From a virus: a stretch of DNA of 64,000 bases. The translations under genes and the position numbers were made by a program. Below the pieces are notes generated by a model that was not told the origin of the DNA, did no database searches, and was given only the letters and a program-made list of their open reading frames with translations. The DNA is taken from IMG/VR virus record IMGVR_UViG_3300020192_000009, positions 1-64,000 of that record. One strand, written 5' to 3'. Positions 24,735 to 33,475 of this stretch are shown one piece after another. Position 1 is the first letter of the stretch. Every line of letters starts with the position of its first letter.

Positions 24735-26327
24735 ATGAGTCTTGCCAACATTATTGTCGATTCATTGCGCAATGGCGCTGTAGAGCTTCCCCATGGTGCG
24801 GTTGTTCGCGTGTCCAGCGCAGGCACCGTCGTTGTTGCGCAATCAAATGCCGCCCCCAATTACAAAGGCTTGGTAGGCGTTGCGCGTGCGACAAATGCAA
24901 TCGCTGCCGGTGGTGCCGTTAACGTTGTCAACGCGGGTTTGACCGAAGTTTTGCTTGATGCAAGCCTGGCTCCCGCGCCTGGCGATGATTTGTATTTGTC
25001 AGCGATCACTGCGGGCCGCGCAACAACAACAGTCACGGCTGTCAAAATCGGCGTTGTGCGTTCGGTTGCGCTGTATGCAACGCGGTCGCTTGTGCTCGCA
25101 ACTGTTACAGGTTTCGGTGGGGGTGGCGGTGGCGCACAGGGTTCGCAAGGCTCGCAGGGTTCACAGGGCAATCAGGGCAATCAGGGATCGCAAGGTAATC
25201 AAGGCGTTGGCGGCATAAACGGCACTAACGGCATTAACGGCTCGCAAGGTTCGCAAGGCACAACGGGCACACAAGGCGCAACCGGTGCGCAAGGCACAAC
25301 CGGTACAGGCTCGCAGGGCGCACAGGGTTTACAGGGCTTAGGCGGCGGCGCTCAGGGTTTTCAAGGTGCTACAGGTCCACAGGGTTTTCAGGGCTTAGGC
25401 GGCGGCGCTCAGGGTTTTCAAGGTGCTACAGGCACAATTGGCGTTCAGGGTTTACAGGGTTCGCAAGGTACACAAGGCAGCAATGGCGTAAATGGCACTA
25501 ACGGCATTAACGGCTCACAGGGCTCGCAAGGCGTTGTTGGTGCGCAAGGCACAACGGGCACGCAAGGCACTACAGGTGCACAGGGTGTTGTTGGTGCACA
25601 GGGTGTTGTCGGTGCACAAGGCGCAACAGGTACACAGGGTAGTGTCGGTGTACAAGGCACAACCGGTGCGCAAGGCGTTGTAGGGGCGCAAGGCGTTGTT
25701 GGTGCGCAAGGCGCAACAGGTGCACAAGGCATAACAGGTGCACAAGGCATAACAGGTGCACAAGGTACGGCGGGAAGTCAAGGCGCACAAGGCAGCGGCG
25801 GGATCGCTGTTCTTAGCAGCACAGGCGTACGCGTTGTAAACGCAACAACCAGCGCAGACGAAACGTTACGTACGTACACTGTTCCCGCGAATACATTTAC
25901 AACGAATGGTGACGTGATTCGCATTCAACAAGCAGTGAAATTCATCACTGTTGGCGACGATACACAATCGCTGTTCAAACTGCTTGTCTTTGAATCTGCA
26001 ATAAGCATATTCGGGTGGGATTCATCATTGCCACGAACCCCCGAAGGCAACACAACCCTGCATTGGCCACGTGCTGTAGGCACGTTGCTTGTTACGTTGG
26101 ACATCATACGTATCTCTGCAACAAGTGTGCGCTTTGTATTGGGTGTGCAAAATTCACCAAATCAAGTGGACACTGCCTTTAGTTTTACAGAGACGTTTGT
26201 GGAAACTTCACCTTTTGGGTTCCCTTTCGATTCGACACTTGCACATGAAATTCGTTTGGTAGGCAATGCACCCGTCGCCTCGTATGTTGGCGTGTACCAA
26301 TCGTCAGTAATGCTTATTAAGGCCTAA
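24735..26327 (+). CDS. Collagen-like fibre protein with shared anchor domain
   Basis: 530 residues in three parts. Residues 1-125 are a beta domain homologous in pattern to the N-termini of the spikes encoded at 53752-55749 and 56454-58487 ([61 protein letters not shown]). Residues about 131-356 are some 75 G-X-Y triplets dominated by GSQ, GTQ, GAQ, GTT and GVV. A C-terminal beta domain (about 170 residues) follows, likely the trimerisation and receptor-binding head. The glycine triplets, poor in proline, fit bacterial/phage collagen. A fibre or host-binding role is expected. Confidence 0.85.
   Translation: MSLANIIVDSLRNGAVELPHGAVVRVSSAGTVVVAQSNAAPNYKGLVGVARATNAIAAGGAVNVVNAGLTEVLLDASLAPAPGDDLYLSAITAGRATTTVTAVKIGVVRSVALYATRSLVLATVTGFGGGGGGAQGSQGSQGSQGNQGNQGSQGNQGVGGINGTNGINGSQGSQGTTGTQGATGAQGTTGTGSQGAQGLQGLGGGAQGFQGATGPQGFQGLGGGAQGFQGATGTIGVQGLQGSQGTQGSNGVNGTNGINGSQGSQGVVGAQGTTGTQGTTGAQGVVGAQGVVGAQGATGTQGSVGVQGTTGAQGVVGAQGVVGAQGATGAQGITGAQGITGAQGTAGSQGAQGSGGIAVLSSTGVRVVNATTSADETLRTYTVPANTFTTNGDVIRIQQAVKFITVGDDTQSLFKLLVFESAISIFGWDSSLPRTPEGNTTLHWPRAVGTLLVTLDIIRISATSVRFVLGVQNSPNQVDTAFSFTETFVETSPFGFPFDSTLAHEIRLVGNAPVASYVGVYQSSVMLIKA
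25130..25800 (+). repeat. G-X-Y coding repeat tract
   Basis: Nine-base units such as GGTTCGCAA and GGCACAACG encode the collagen triplets. Several blocks recur almost unchanged: GGCTTAGGCGGCGGCGCTCA occurs at 25339 and 25396, and GGTGCACAAGGCATAACA near 25720 and 25738. Recombination between these units would change fibre length. Confidence 0.9.
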
Positions 26328-26340
26328 ACCGAAACGCGAA

Positions 26341-26374
26341 ACGGCTAATGTACAACACTGTGCACATTAGCCGT
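26341..26374. terminator. Hairpin downstream of collagen-like gene
   Basis: An 11-bp perfect inverted repeat ACGGCTAATGT / ACATTAGCCGT. It has no T-tract, but lies between convergent genes, and tandem AACCGTGAAACCGT units follow to about 26400. Likely a termination or mRNA-end structure. Confidence 0.55.
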
Positions 26375-26422
26375 AACCGTGAAACCGTAACCGTGAAACC
26401 ATGCAGCGTAGGCTGCCGCCGT

Positions 26423-26578
26423 TTAGGCTTTGCAGCGATGGAACTGCTTCATGCACGCAGACGACTTGGCCCGGGAACCTTTGCCAGTCATGCATTTGGA
26501 CAACTGAATGCGGCATTTTTTCGGAGCTTTCGCTGAAGATTTTGCCGCGCCTTTAAGACTTCGTTTGCGTTTTGCCAT
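26423..26578 (-). CDS. Very basic 51-residue cysteine-containing peptide
   Basis: 51 residues from ATG 26578: MAKRKRSLKGAAKSSAKAPK, then KKCRIQLSKCM and a C-terminal CMKQFHRCKA with four Cys overall. The Cys spacing (C-x6-C, C-x6-C) could form a small disulfide or metal knot. Another member of the Lys-rich small proteins of this element, and a candidate DNA-condensing or virion-internal peptide. It ends convergently with the collagen-like gene. Confidence 0.6.
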   Translation of the reverse strand: MAKRKRSLKGAAKSSAKAPKKCRIQLSKCMTGKGSRAKSSACMKQFHRCKA

Positions 26579-26726
26579 GGTGAGTACAAGCGTAAACGTG
26601 AATACCAGTAACGGTCAAATTATGGGATCCCTTGCAGCGGCTCGGACCTGATACGTAGCCTTAAGCGCCGCCGATACCCCTAAATTGTAGGGGATGCGCT
26701 GCCCTTCTATACTGGGGCAAGCGCGG

Positions 26727-26762
26727 CATTGCCATTGGCATTGGCATTGGCATTACCATTGA
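26727..26762 (+). repeat. CATTGG hexanucleotide tandem repeat
   Basis: Six 6-bp units: CATTGC, CATTGG three times, CATTAC, CATTGA, located 25 bp before the start of the GT2-methyltransferase gene. Shorter CCATTGCC and CAATGGC strings recur in other intergenic stretches (for example near 11745, 12115 and 15190). Confidence 0.8.
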
Positions 26763-26786
26763 CACGACGGGGCCCATATCGCTACG

Positions 26787-28100
26787 ATGCGCGGCATGGG
26801 CTCTACGTTGCCGATTTTTTCGATCATCACACCCACGCATAACACCAAATACTTGGCTGAAGCTTACGCAAGCCTGCAAGCGCAAACGTACACACAATGG
26901 GAATGGGTGGTTGTCTGCAACGGCCCCGAGGCGGCGGCAGTTCGCACGCAGGTCGTAGCGCTTGTAAATGAAGATCCCCGGGTCAAGCTTTGGACCGCTC
27001 CTGAATCTGAAATTCCTGTGGGGACCATTGGCGCCCTAAAGCGCTTTGGCTTTATGCGCGGCATTGGGGATTTCTTGGTCGAATTTGACCACGATGATTT
27101 GCTCGTACCGCATGCGCTGCAGGCGCTTGCTGATGCTGCTGAAGCGGAGCCTGATGCAGGTTTTTTCTTTTCAGACTTTGTTGATTTTGAGGGGCAAACC
27201 TACGGCAATAATTTGAGTGCATGGATTGCTTCGGGCTGGCGCTTTCGCTTTGCTGTGGAAGGCACCCTTGATGCAACGGTTATTGACGTTGGTGAAGTGG
27301 TGCCGTGTATGTTTCCTCCAAGCGCTGCAAGCTTGTCACGCATTTTATGGGCACCGAACCATGTTCGCGTGTGGCGTACAGAGACGTATCACGCGCTTGA
27401 CGGCCACGATGCAGCGCTTAGCGTTTGCGACGATCATGAATTGCTAATACGTACATATCTCGAAACGCGCATGCATCACATTCCGCAAGTGCTTTACAAA
27501 TATCGGGTGCATGCAGCAAATACATGGACTCCGCGCGCGGCTGAAATTGCAAAGCTATCGGCAGACATCGGTGCACGCCATATTGAATCGCTTGTCTTAC
27601 GCGAAGCAAGCTTGACCGGCTTACCTGCTATTGATCTTGGAGCTTCCAAGAGCCCTCGCCTAGGTTGGGTTTCGTGCGATATTCGTGATGATGCCGCCAT
27701 CGTGCATGACTTGCGCGTTACACCGTGGCCCTGGGCCGACAACAGCGTGCAAGCGTTTCGTGCGAATGACCTGCTCGAACACTTGCCTGACAAGCAAGCG
27801 ACAATGAAAGAGATTTGGCGTTGTCTCGCGCCTGGCGGTTGGCTTTTGGCTGAAACACCTAGCACTGATGGTCGCGGCGCTTTCATGGATCCGACACATG
27901 TCAGCTACTGGAATGAGCCTGCTTTTTGGTATTGGATTCGTGACGAACAAGCGCACTTTATCGACAACACCGACATGCGCTTTCAAGTTAGCGAGTTAGG
28001 CACGTACTTTCCTGGCGATTGGCATAAAACGCACAACATTTCGTATGTACGTGCAAGACTTTGGAAACCCGGCAAGGCCTTTCCTCGTGCCACCATCTAG
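26787..28100 (+). CDS. GT2 glycosyltransferase fused to methyltransferase
   Basis: 437 residues. Residues about 10-230 are a GT2 domain: FSIITPTHNTKYLAEAYASL, the DxD-type EFDHDDLLVPHAL, and CDDHELLIRTYLE near its end. Residues about 280-437 are a class-I methyltransferase-like domain: AIDLGASKSPRLGWVSCDI, then VQAFRANDLLEHLPDKQATM and CLAPGGWLLAETPSTDGRG. Such fusions build and methylate glycans, with methylation often ending chain growth. It is separate from the main sugar clusters and preceded by the CATTGG repeat. ATG 26796 is an alternative start. Confidence 0.85.
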   Translation: MRGMGSTLPIFSIITPTHNTKYLAEAYASLQAQTYTQWEWVVVCNGPEAAAVRTQVVALVNEDPRVKLWTAPESEIPVGTIGALKRFGFMRGIGDFLVEFDHDDLLVPHALQALADAAEAEPDAGFFFSDFVDFEGQTYGNNLSAWIASGWRFRFAVEGTLDATVIDVGEVVPCMFPPSAASLSRILWAPNHVRVWRTETYHALDGHDAALSVCDDHELLIRTYLETRMHHIPQVLYKYRVHAANTWTPRAAEIAKLSADIGARHIESLVLREASLTGLPAIDLGASKSPRLGWVSCDIRDDAAIVHDLRVTPWPWADNSVQAFRANDLLEHLPDKQATMKEIWRCLAPGGWLLAETPSTDGRGAFMDPTHVSYWNEPAFWYWIRDEQAHFIDNTDMRFQVSELGTYFPGDWHKTHNISYVRARLWKPGKAFPRATI

Positions 28101-28530
28101 CGCCAACGGCAGTAGCCCTAAAGCGGTCAAGCATTTCGCAAGGCATTTACCCGCACCCACGCACCGCCCAAAGGTTGTGCAATATCTTCGCGGCATTGCA
28201 ACCACATGGCGAAACGCAACTTGCGAAGATCCACGTTGGCTAGAGTGGACCGCGCCGCTGTTGGCTTTTTGTACAAATGCCAAAAAGCCGATTGTGTGGG
28301 AAGTGCTCACTGTGTGGTACGTGGCTACGTGGCCGAACTACCCGGCAGAGTTTCTACAGCATCAAATTGCGTATCTGTCTTTGACGGGTCGGTTACGCTA
28401 CGACGCAGTTACCACCAGTTGGCATGCAAGCAACGGCGCGAACGCGCTTGTTGTGCCTGCTAAAAATTATTCTGTGGATAGCTCATCTAGCTGCAACCCA
28501 CAGAACAATCACACGTTTCGACGTGAGTAG
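28045..28530 (+). CDS. Hypothetical protein, start uncertain
   Basis: 161 residues if the ATG at 28045 is used, which overlaps the end of the glycosyltransferase by 56 bp; no in-frame ATG follows, so a non-ATG start after 28100 may apply. The middle is Trp-rich and helical (WRNATCEDPRWLEWTAPLLA; IVWEVLTVWYVATWPNYPAE; FLQHQIAYLSLTGRLRYDA), which looks like real protein. The stop falls inside a tandem hairpin repeat. Confidence 0.45.
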   Translation: MYVQDFGNPARPFLVPPSSANGSSPKAVKHFARHLPAPTHRPKVVQYLRGIATTWRNATCEDPRWLEWTAPLLAFCTNAKKPIVWEVLTVWYVATWPNYPAEFLQHQIAYLSLTGRLRYDAVTTSWHASNGANALVVPAKNYSVDSSSSCNPQNNHTFRRE

Positions 28531-28567
28531 TTCACGTTTCGACGTGGGTAGTTCACGTTTCGACGTG
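28512..28567. repeat. Three tandem TTCG-loop hairpins, 21-bp period
   Basis: Perfect copies of CACGTTTCGACGTG at 28512-28525, 28533-28546 and 28554-28567, each a 5-bp stem with a TTCG loop, spaced exactly 21 bp with (A/G)GTAGTT between. They lie between the convergent genes ending at 28530 and 28579. As RNA each would give a stable UUCG tetraloop; as DNA they could bind a protein on one helix face every two turns. Confidence 0.8.
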
Positions 28568-28578
28568 GGTCGCAGGGC

Positions 28579-30750
28579 TTAACGCCACATGCTGAAAGTG
28601 CCGCTTAGCGCTTTACCGCTTGCGACAATAGGCAACAGCTTGCCGCTCTTCGGATCTTTGCGTAACAAAGGTTGCCCCTTTGCATTGCGTGCAAGTGCAT
28701 TGATCGGCACTGTGGTGTAAGCATTGCGCGCGTCTAGCGCCAACACCATCAACTTGCTGTCAACTTCACGTTTTGCTGCAGTAAGTGCCCACCCCATAAG
28801 TTTGCGAATGGTGTCTGTTGATTGCGCCCAGAAAGGCACCGGGGAGCTTAATTCGGTGTACACCGGCACTGTAGGCGCACCAGGGAACGCCGAAGATCCC
28901 TTGATAAACGGTTGCGCGATAATATTGAAAGCAGCTTGTCGCGTTAACGTTTGTTTTTGGTCAGATGCGGCGCGCGCAATTGCATACGCAATAGCTGCTT
29001 CCCAAGCATTGCGCGCTAGTGCCAACTTATCAGCGGGCACAATGGTTCGCACACTTGGGGCCTTCACCTTTGGCGCAGACTTTGATTTTGGCGCAGGCTT
29101 TGCCTTTGGTGCAGGTGGTGTGTACGAATTGACGGCTGTTGTGACTTTCTCGCGAAAGGCATCGTCAGGCATCTGCCAAAAGGACACGGCGGGGTTTGGT
29201 GCATCAAGCACAATGCCAGCGGCTTTCAAGACCGCCGCAGCTTTGTTGATTGCCGCTTGTCGCGATAATCCGGGCTCTGCAGCTTTTACGCGTGCAAGCG
29301 TTTCTTGAAATGCGCCTGCGACCAATTGGCGTTTCATTTCCATACTGGCCGTGGCCGTGTTGGCTTTCGTTGTCGCTTCGTTTGCGGCTACAACATTGCT
29401 TTGGACAGCCGCTTTCGCTTCTTCACGTTGTGCCACCGCTTGCGTCACAGCCTCTGTTGCGGCTTGCACGGTGGTAGCTTGTGCTGCCGCTGCTGTGGTC
29501 GCTGTTTGCTGTACTTGCTGCGCTTGTGCGGCACGCGCTTGTAATTGTTTGGCGTGTTGCGCTTGTAACGCAGCTTCGCGTTCAAGGCCGCGGCGTCGAG
29601 TCGCATTGGCTTCTTCACGGGCTGCGGTTGCAAGGCCCGTAGCTTGGGCAGCCGCAGCTTCAGCGGCTGCAATGGCAGCAGCAGCAGCCGATCCCGCATT
29701 GGTCGCAAGCGTTTCAGCTGCTATTTGCCGACGTTGCGCATCAGCGGCAGCACCGCTTGCAGCAGCTGCGCGCGCGTTGGCAGCATCTACCGATGCCGCA
29801 GCGGCCCGTGCTGCGCCTGCGGAAACATCGGCATCTTTACGCAATTTATCAATTGCAAAATCATCCGCGCGCGCTTTGCGTGCAATGAAGAATGCCGCCA
29901 ACCCAGCAAGGCTGGCAAGGCCGAGGCTCAATGCGACCTTTTTCTTTGGTGACACTGGCATACCAAGTTTGCTGCGTGTGGCGCGAGCGCGAGCGCCTTC
30001 GAGTCTCATGGGATATTTGTACACGTTGTCAACTCCTGCGGAAAAGCCCAAGTCTAAAATTTTCCAAGTGCCGTCGTCTGCAACGCCGACATTCTTGATA
30101 TGCAAATCGTTCGTGGGCACAAGGCCCGTGTCGGATTGTACCGTTTCAATGTTGTCACGAAACACTTCAAGCGCTTCGCGGCAAGCGTTATCGCCAACGC
30201 CTTTCTTATTCGTACAGCATGTTTCAGGTGCTGTGAGGTCACCGCGTTGAAAACGCCCCCATGCTTTACGGTCAAAACCGGTGGCGACCAAACAAGCTAA
30301 GGGTTTTTTCCAACGTGCGGCCAATGGTGCAAGGCGTTCAACTTCAACAGCGTACACAGTAGGAGGTGCATACCCTGTTGCGCCTTTCGGACGCCCTAAC
30401 CAGCGCGTTCGCGCCGGTTGCAATTCGTAAACGTCAATCATCTCGGGGATCACGTCATAGCTTTGACCCTGTTGCAAACTGGCAATGTCTGACACATCGG
30501 TTGTCAGCTTGACGACGGTCTTGGCCGTGGGCCCATCGTAAGCGCAGGCAAACGCACCACAACCGATAACCACGGGGGGCCCTTCGGGGAATAAGCGCGC
30601 TTGCTGGGTCGGTGAGAGGCACACAGAGTACTTGCCGCTAGTGGGCAACCATGCGCGTGATACGCCTTGCCGTAAGCACACTTCAGCGCCGGGTGGCGCC
30701 GCAGGGCCCCTGCCAAGGGTTTTCACACGCTTTAGTTTTGGGTAGGCCAC
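28579..30750 (-). CDS. Kinase-like domain fused to membrane span and alanine-rich coiled coil
   Basis: 723 residues. Residues 60-240 are protein-kinase-like: glycine loop GCGAFACAY (63-71), likely ATP Lys81 in VVKLTT, catalytic-loop-like NDLHIKN (Asp215, Asn220), and KILDLGFS with DLG in place of DFG (233-235). A membrane span (VALSLGLASLAGLAAFFIA) follows at 272-290. Residues about 300-480 are an Ala/Gln-rich coiled coil with few prolines. Two similar helical blocks end the protein, separated by a Pro/Lys linker. The same kinase-like domain is encoded alone at 34768-35478. A membrane-tethered virion or host-membrane signalling protein is possible; activity is unproven. Confidence 0.75.
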   Translation of the reverse strand: MAYPKLKRVKTLGRGPAAPPGAEVCLRQGVSRAWLPTSGKYSVCLSPTQQARLFPEGPPVVIGCGAFACAYDGPTAKTVVKLTTDVSDIASLQQGQSYDVIPEMIDVYELQPARTRWLGRPKGATGYAPPTVYAVEVERLAPLAARWKKPLACLVATGFDRKAWGRFQRGDLTAPETCCTNKKGVGDNACREALEVFRDNIETVQSDTGLVPTNDLHIKNVGVADDGTWKILDLGFSAGVDNVYKYPMRLEGARARATRSKLGMPVSPKKKVALSLGLASLAGLAAFFIARKARADDFAIDKLRKDADVSAGAARAAAASVDAANARAAAASGAAADAQRRQIAAETLATNAGSAAAAAIAAAEAAAAQATGLATAAREEANATRRRGLEREAALQAQHAKQLQARAAQAQQVQQTATTAAAAQATTVQAATEAVTQAVAQREEAKAAVQSNVVAANEATTKANTATASMEMKRQLVAGAFQETLARVKAAEPGLSRQAAINKAAAVLKAAGIVLDAPNPAVSFWQMPDDAFREKVTTAVNSYTPPAPKAKPAPKSKSAPKVKAPSVRTIVPADKLALARNAWEAAIAYAIARAASDQKQTLTRQAAFNIIAQPFIKGSSAFPGAPTVPVYTELSSPVPFWAQSTDTIRKLMGWALTAAKREVDSKLMVLALDARNAYTTVPINALARNAKGQPLLRKDPKSGKLLPIVASGKALSGTFSMWR

Positions 30751-30786
30751 CTACCGATGGTACGCCACCCGGCGCAGAGGCTCAAT

Positions 30787-31368
30787 TTACAGCCTGGCGC
30801 GCTTGCGGCCCCGTTTTGCGCTGGTGGCGAAATCCGCGCCAAAAACGGCATCCATAACATCGCCCACTTGGCGCAGACTATGACATTGTGGCGCGTTTTG
30901 CTCGGTGCCCACAATAACGTGGTCAAGCACGGGAATGCCCATCATCTTTCCGATTTCCCCAAGGCGCTTTGTCAGGTCTATGTCGGCTTTTGAAGGCGTG
31001 ACCAAGCCCGATGGATGGTTGTGTGCCAGGATGATCCGGCTAGCGTTGTTCAAGATGGCGCCTTTGAACACCTCACGGGGGTGGACTTCAACGCTGTCAA
31101 GTGTGCCAATGGCGACCCGTTCAGAACCAATCACCCGGTTGCGCACATCTAAATGCAGCACATGCATGTTTTCGCGATCTGAAGTCGCTATTCCACGCAC
31201 GTAATTGCAGGCGTCTTGCCCGCTTGTGACTGGTTGGCTTGGGCGACGCCCCGTCTTGCGCATGCACAATGTGATCGCCTGGTCGTCACGTTCCGGGGTG
31301 CAAATGCTGCCACCGGCACTAGCACGAGATGCGCGAGGCTTTTTCACGGGGTTGCTGCTGCTGCTCAT
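30787..31368 (-). CDS. radC: RadC-like JAB/MPN protein
   Basis: 193 residues. The RadC (DUF2466) zinc-protease-type motif is intact: ILAHNHPSGLVTPSKADID, with His116, His118 and Asp129, and HVLHLDVRNRVIG upstream and LDHVIVG downstream as in the family. The usual N-terminal HhH part is missing and replaced by a basic Ser-rich stretch. RadC-like proteins are common on mobile elements and phages; their activity is poorly known despite the DNA-repair name. It lies just downstream of the kinase-like gene's start, on the same strand and next upstream. Confidence 0.9.
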   Translation of the reverse strand: MSSSSNPVKKPRASRASAGGSICTPERDDQAITLCMRKTGRRPSQPVTSGQDACNYVRGIATSDRENMHVLHLDVRNRVIGSERVAIGTLDSVEVHPREVFKGAILNNASRIILAHNHPSGLVTPSKADIDLTKRLGEIGKMMGIPVLDHVIVGTEQNAPQCHSLRQVGDVMDAVFGADFATSAKRGRKRARL

Positions 31369-31396
31369 GCTTTCAAGCTATCACGCAACGTGCGGC

Positions 31397-31666
31397 CTAG
31401 CGAAAAAGCCAAGCCAGCGTAATGCCAAGGCCCAGAGCACTAACAGCGACAATTGCGCCTACAGCAACGCTTACAGCATGCCCATAGCCACGAGCGTCAA
31501 CCAACCGTTCTTCACAACGCCGGTCGGTTTCTATGACGCCCCGGTATTTCGCCGCAACCAACGCGTCTAATTGCGCTGTAACGGGGATTTCCATCCGAGT
31601 AGGGATCACCCCTTCAGGGTCGGTGTCCCCCGTGTCATCGGGGTCGGGTGGTAAACGAAAGGCCAT
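31397..31666 (-). CDS. Tail-anchored small membrane protein
   Basis: 89 residues from ATG 31666. An acidic Pro-rich start (FRLPPDPDDTGDTDPEGV) leads to a helical segment (TAQLDALVAAKYRGVIETDR) and a C-terminal span (AVSVAVGAIVAVSALGLGIT) ending WLFR. No homologue recognised. Lies between RadC and a small gene on the same strand. Confidence 0.6.
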   Translation of the reverse strand: MAFRLPPDPDDTGDTDPEGVIPTRMEIPVTAQLDALVAAKYRGVIETDRRCEERLVDARGYGHAVSVAVGAIVAVSALGLGITLAWLFR

Positions 31667-31735
31667 GTACAAGCCTGCAACGGCACACTATAGCTGTCAA
31701 TTTGAGCTATATAACAGCCTAACGCGTGAGGCGGC

Positions 31736-31963
31736 TTACGCCTTACAGATGCGTGCGCGATGCTTGCGGAGCCAACGAAGCTGATGCGCTGCAGAGTTTC
31801 GCGCGTCTTGCTTGCTTTCGGTGAAGTCGCCGCCACCGCTTTTGCCACCAACCACTTTGCCTTTGACTGTGGTTGTGACCACAAACTCACCTGCGTAGTT
31901 GTCCTTGTAAATTTGGACTTTGCAAGTGCCGTACTTAGTTGTGTGCAAAAGTTTTCGAGCCAT
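31736..31963 (-). CDS. Small basic beta protein
   Basis: 75 residues from ATG 31963; a TTG six codons upstream is possible. MARKLLHTTKYGTCKVQIYK then a strand pair VVTTTVKGKVVGGKSGGGDF and a basic helix SAAHQLRWLRKHRARICKA, resembling double-stranded-RNA-binding or other alpha/beta nucleic-acid-binding minidomains in layout, without a firm match. Same strand and spacing as its neighbours. Confidence 0.55.
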   Translation of the reverse strand: MARKLLHTTKYGTCKVQIYKDNYAGEFVVTTTVKGKVVGGKSGGGDFTESKQDARNSAAHQLRWLRKHRARICKA

Positions 31964-31986
31964 GTACTGACTTTCGCCCAAATAGG

Positions 31987-32781
31987 CTAAAACGGCAAAT
32001 CGGCGTTCGCACGGGCTTTCTTGGCATCGCGTTTGGCGCTGGCTTTGGCGCGGGTCAACCGTGCGGCCAAAGCTTTAGCTTTTGGCGTATGCTTTTTACA
32101 GGATTCAACAGCTTGATCGGTGAGTAGCAACCTGGCCAAAGCTTCGGGCGCAACCACATCAGCCCGCAAGCCTGCAGCTGTTACCTGTTCTTCAAAGAAA
32201 GCCAGTCGTTCGGGGAGGTCCCGCCAACGTCGAGAACTTGGTAGGGTGCGGTACAAGGCTTCGACCCAGGTACCAACTTGATTGCGTCCGCGCAGATCCC
32301 ACCGAATGTCGAAGGCATCTAGGCCAACCTCGCGTTGCCCCGGCATTGGCTTAGGCCCTACGCGGCCATTGCGCACCCAGGCCCGGTAATTGGGTTCACC
32401 CAAGCTTTGCAGCCACGCCGACAGGCGGGGGTTTTCGTCCAACAACTCTTTCACAGCATCGGTTTTGGTACGAAACCCTTGAGGGCATTTGCCCTTCCGC
32501 CCATCGCGCCGCGTGACTCGGCAGTAAAGCGGCTTGCAGTACCGCCCAGCTTTGACGGCGGCCAACGCCTTGCGTAATTCAGCAAGACGTTGCCGGGTTT
32601 CGGGCAACATAGGCGCACCGAGCGTGCCGAACGCGTCACCTAGGTTGCTTGGTAGGGTGTAGGGCTGGATCTGCATGGCGGCGCTTTTGCGCAATGCCAG
32701 TAACAGTCCGCCCAAGCCCGCAACCCCAGCACCAACCAAAAGTGCAATCTGCCCTGCCTGCTGTTTTTCCGCCGCGTCCAT
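31987..32781 (-). CDS. Membrane-anchored hypothetical protein
   Basis: 264 residues from ATG 32781. A single span lies near the N-terminus (IALLVGAGVAGLGGLLLALR), followed by a helical soluble part with a Cys-containing basic motif (YCKPLYCRVTRRDGRKGKC), then RWDLRGRNQVGTWVEALYRT and a strongly basic tail (AARLTRAKASAKRDAKKARA). No family recognised. The N-terminal anchor plus a basic tail suggests contact with nucleic acid at a membrane, as in packaging or delivery. The thioredoxin gene is just upstream. Confidence 0.6.
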   Translation of the reverse strand: MDAAEKQQAGQIALLVGAGVAGLGGLLLALRKSAAMQIQPYTLPSNLGDAFGTLGAPMLPETRQRLAELRKALAAVKAGRYCKPLYCRVTRRDGRKGKCPQGFRTKTDAVKELLDENPRLSAWLQSLGEPNYRAWVRNGRVGPKPMPGQREVGLDAFDIRWDLRGRNQVGTWVEALYRTLPSSRRWRDLPERLAFFEEQVTAAGLRADVVAPEALARLLLTDQAVESCKKHTPKAKALAARLTRAKASAKRDAKKARANADLPF

Positions 32782-32813
32782 CCTCTGAGCTTGACGGCAA
32801 CCGGCTATCGGTG

Positions 32814-33206
32814 TCAAACAGCGATGAAAGGCTTCAAGAAGGCCGCCAGGCCAGCACGCGACAGCGCGCCTTCGCTACGCGCAAGCTGTTTGCCATTCTT
32901 GTACAGCAACAAAGTAGGGATCGCCTGTACGTTGCACTTTGCAACTTGCTTTTCGCCATCGTCGAGATTGTATTTAAGACAAGCAATCGCGGCATAGGGT
33001 GGCGTTGCTAGCAACGCGTCTAGAACTTTGCCCATGCTTTTGCAGGGCGCGCACCATGGGGCCCAAAAGTCTACAAGGATGAGCGCGCCCGTAGGTGCGC
33101 CTGTCACTTGGGCTTTCCAAGTTTTGTCGGTAACAACGTTTTCAGCGTCGTGCGCTGTTGGTGCGAGTTTAGTGCTCGCGGCTTTTGCTTTAGGTTTGGT
33201 GGGCAT
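32814..33206 (-). CDS. Thioredoxin
   Basis: 130 residues. The active site is canonical: DFWAPWCAPCKSMGKVLD with Cys52 and Cys55, then ACLKYNLDDGEKQVAKCNVQ and the cis-proline AIPTLLLYKNGKQLARSEG. An extra 25-residue Lys/Ala-rich N-terminus precedes the fold. It reduces protein disulfides in the cytoplasm; in phages it can serve nucleotide reduction or the fold of Cys-containing virion proteins. A hairpin repeat begins 26 bp before the ATG, so the repeat array lies in its 5' region. Confidence 0.93.
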   Translation of the reverse strand: MPTKPKAKAASTKLAPTAHDAENVVTDKTWKAQVTGAPTGALILVDFWAPWCAPCKSMGKVLDALLATPPYAAIACLKYNLDDGEKQVAKCNVQAIPTLLLYKNGKQLARSEGALSRAGLAAFLKPFIAV

Positions 33207-33231
33207 TGCTTGAACTCGTAACTTTTATAAT

Positions 33232-33475
33232 GTTGCAATTTTGAAAGGCATTGCACAGCCTTTATCGCGAAATCGCAAGCGGCGTTCGCCAAGCCGATGC
33301 ACGGGTTGCAATTTTGAAAGGCATTGCACAGCCTTTGTCACAAGAAGGAGGGCCAAGAGAATCGAGTTGCAATTTTGAAAGGCATTGCACAGCCTTTGGC
33401 ACGCACAGGCCGTACGTCTTTCACACTATTTTCGTCTCGTTGCAATTTTGAAAGGCATTGCACAGCCTTTGTCAC
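33232..33475 (+). CRISPR. CRISPR-like repeat array 1 (four units)
   Basis: Four near-identical 37-bp repeats start at 33232, 33305, 33366 and 33439. On this strand each begins GTTGCAATTTTGAAAGGC and ends CAGCCTTT plus GTCAC, GGCAC or ATCGC. The arms AAAGGC and GCCTTT form a hairpin. Intervening unique segments are 36, 24 and 36 bp. The first (33269-33304) is visibly GC-rich. AT-rich sequence with TATAAT lies directly before the first unit and could be a leader. No cas gene is in the window. The alternative is a recombinase cassette array. Confidence 0.6.

Noticed and set aside
25445-25750. Minus-strand PCAP/PCEP repeat protein
   Set aside because: It is the antisense of the collagen G-X-Y tract, with no ribosome site.
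29351-30250. Large Cys/Ala-rich + strand frame
   Set aside because: It is antisense to the alanine-rich coiled coil and kinase-like region of the minus-strand gene. GC-rich codons produce long open antisense frames.
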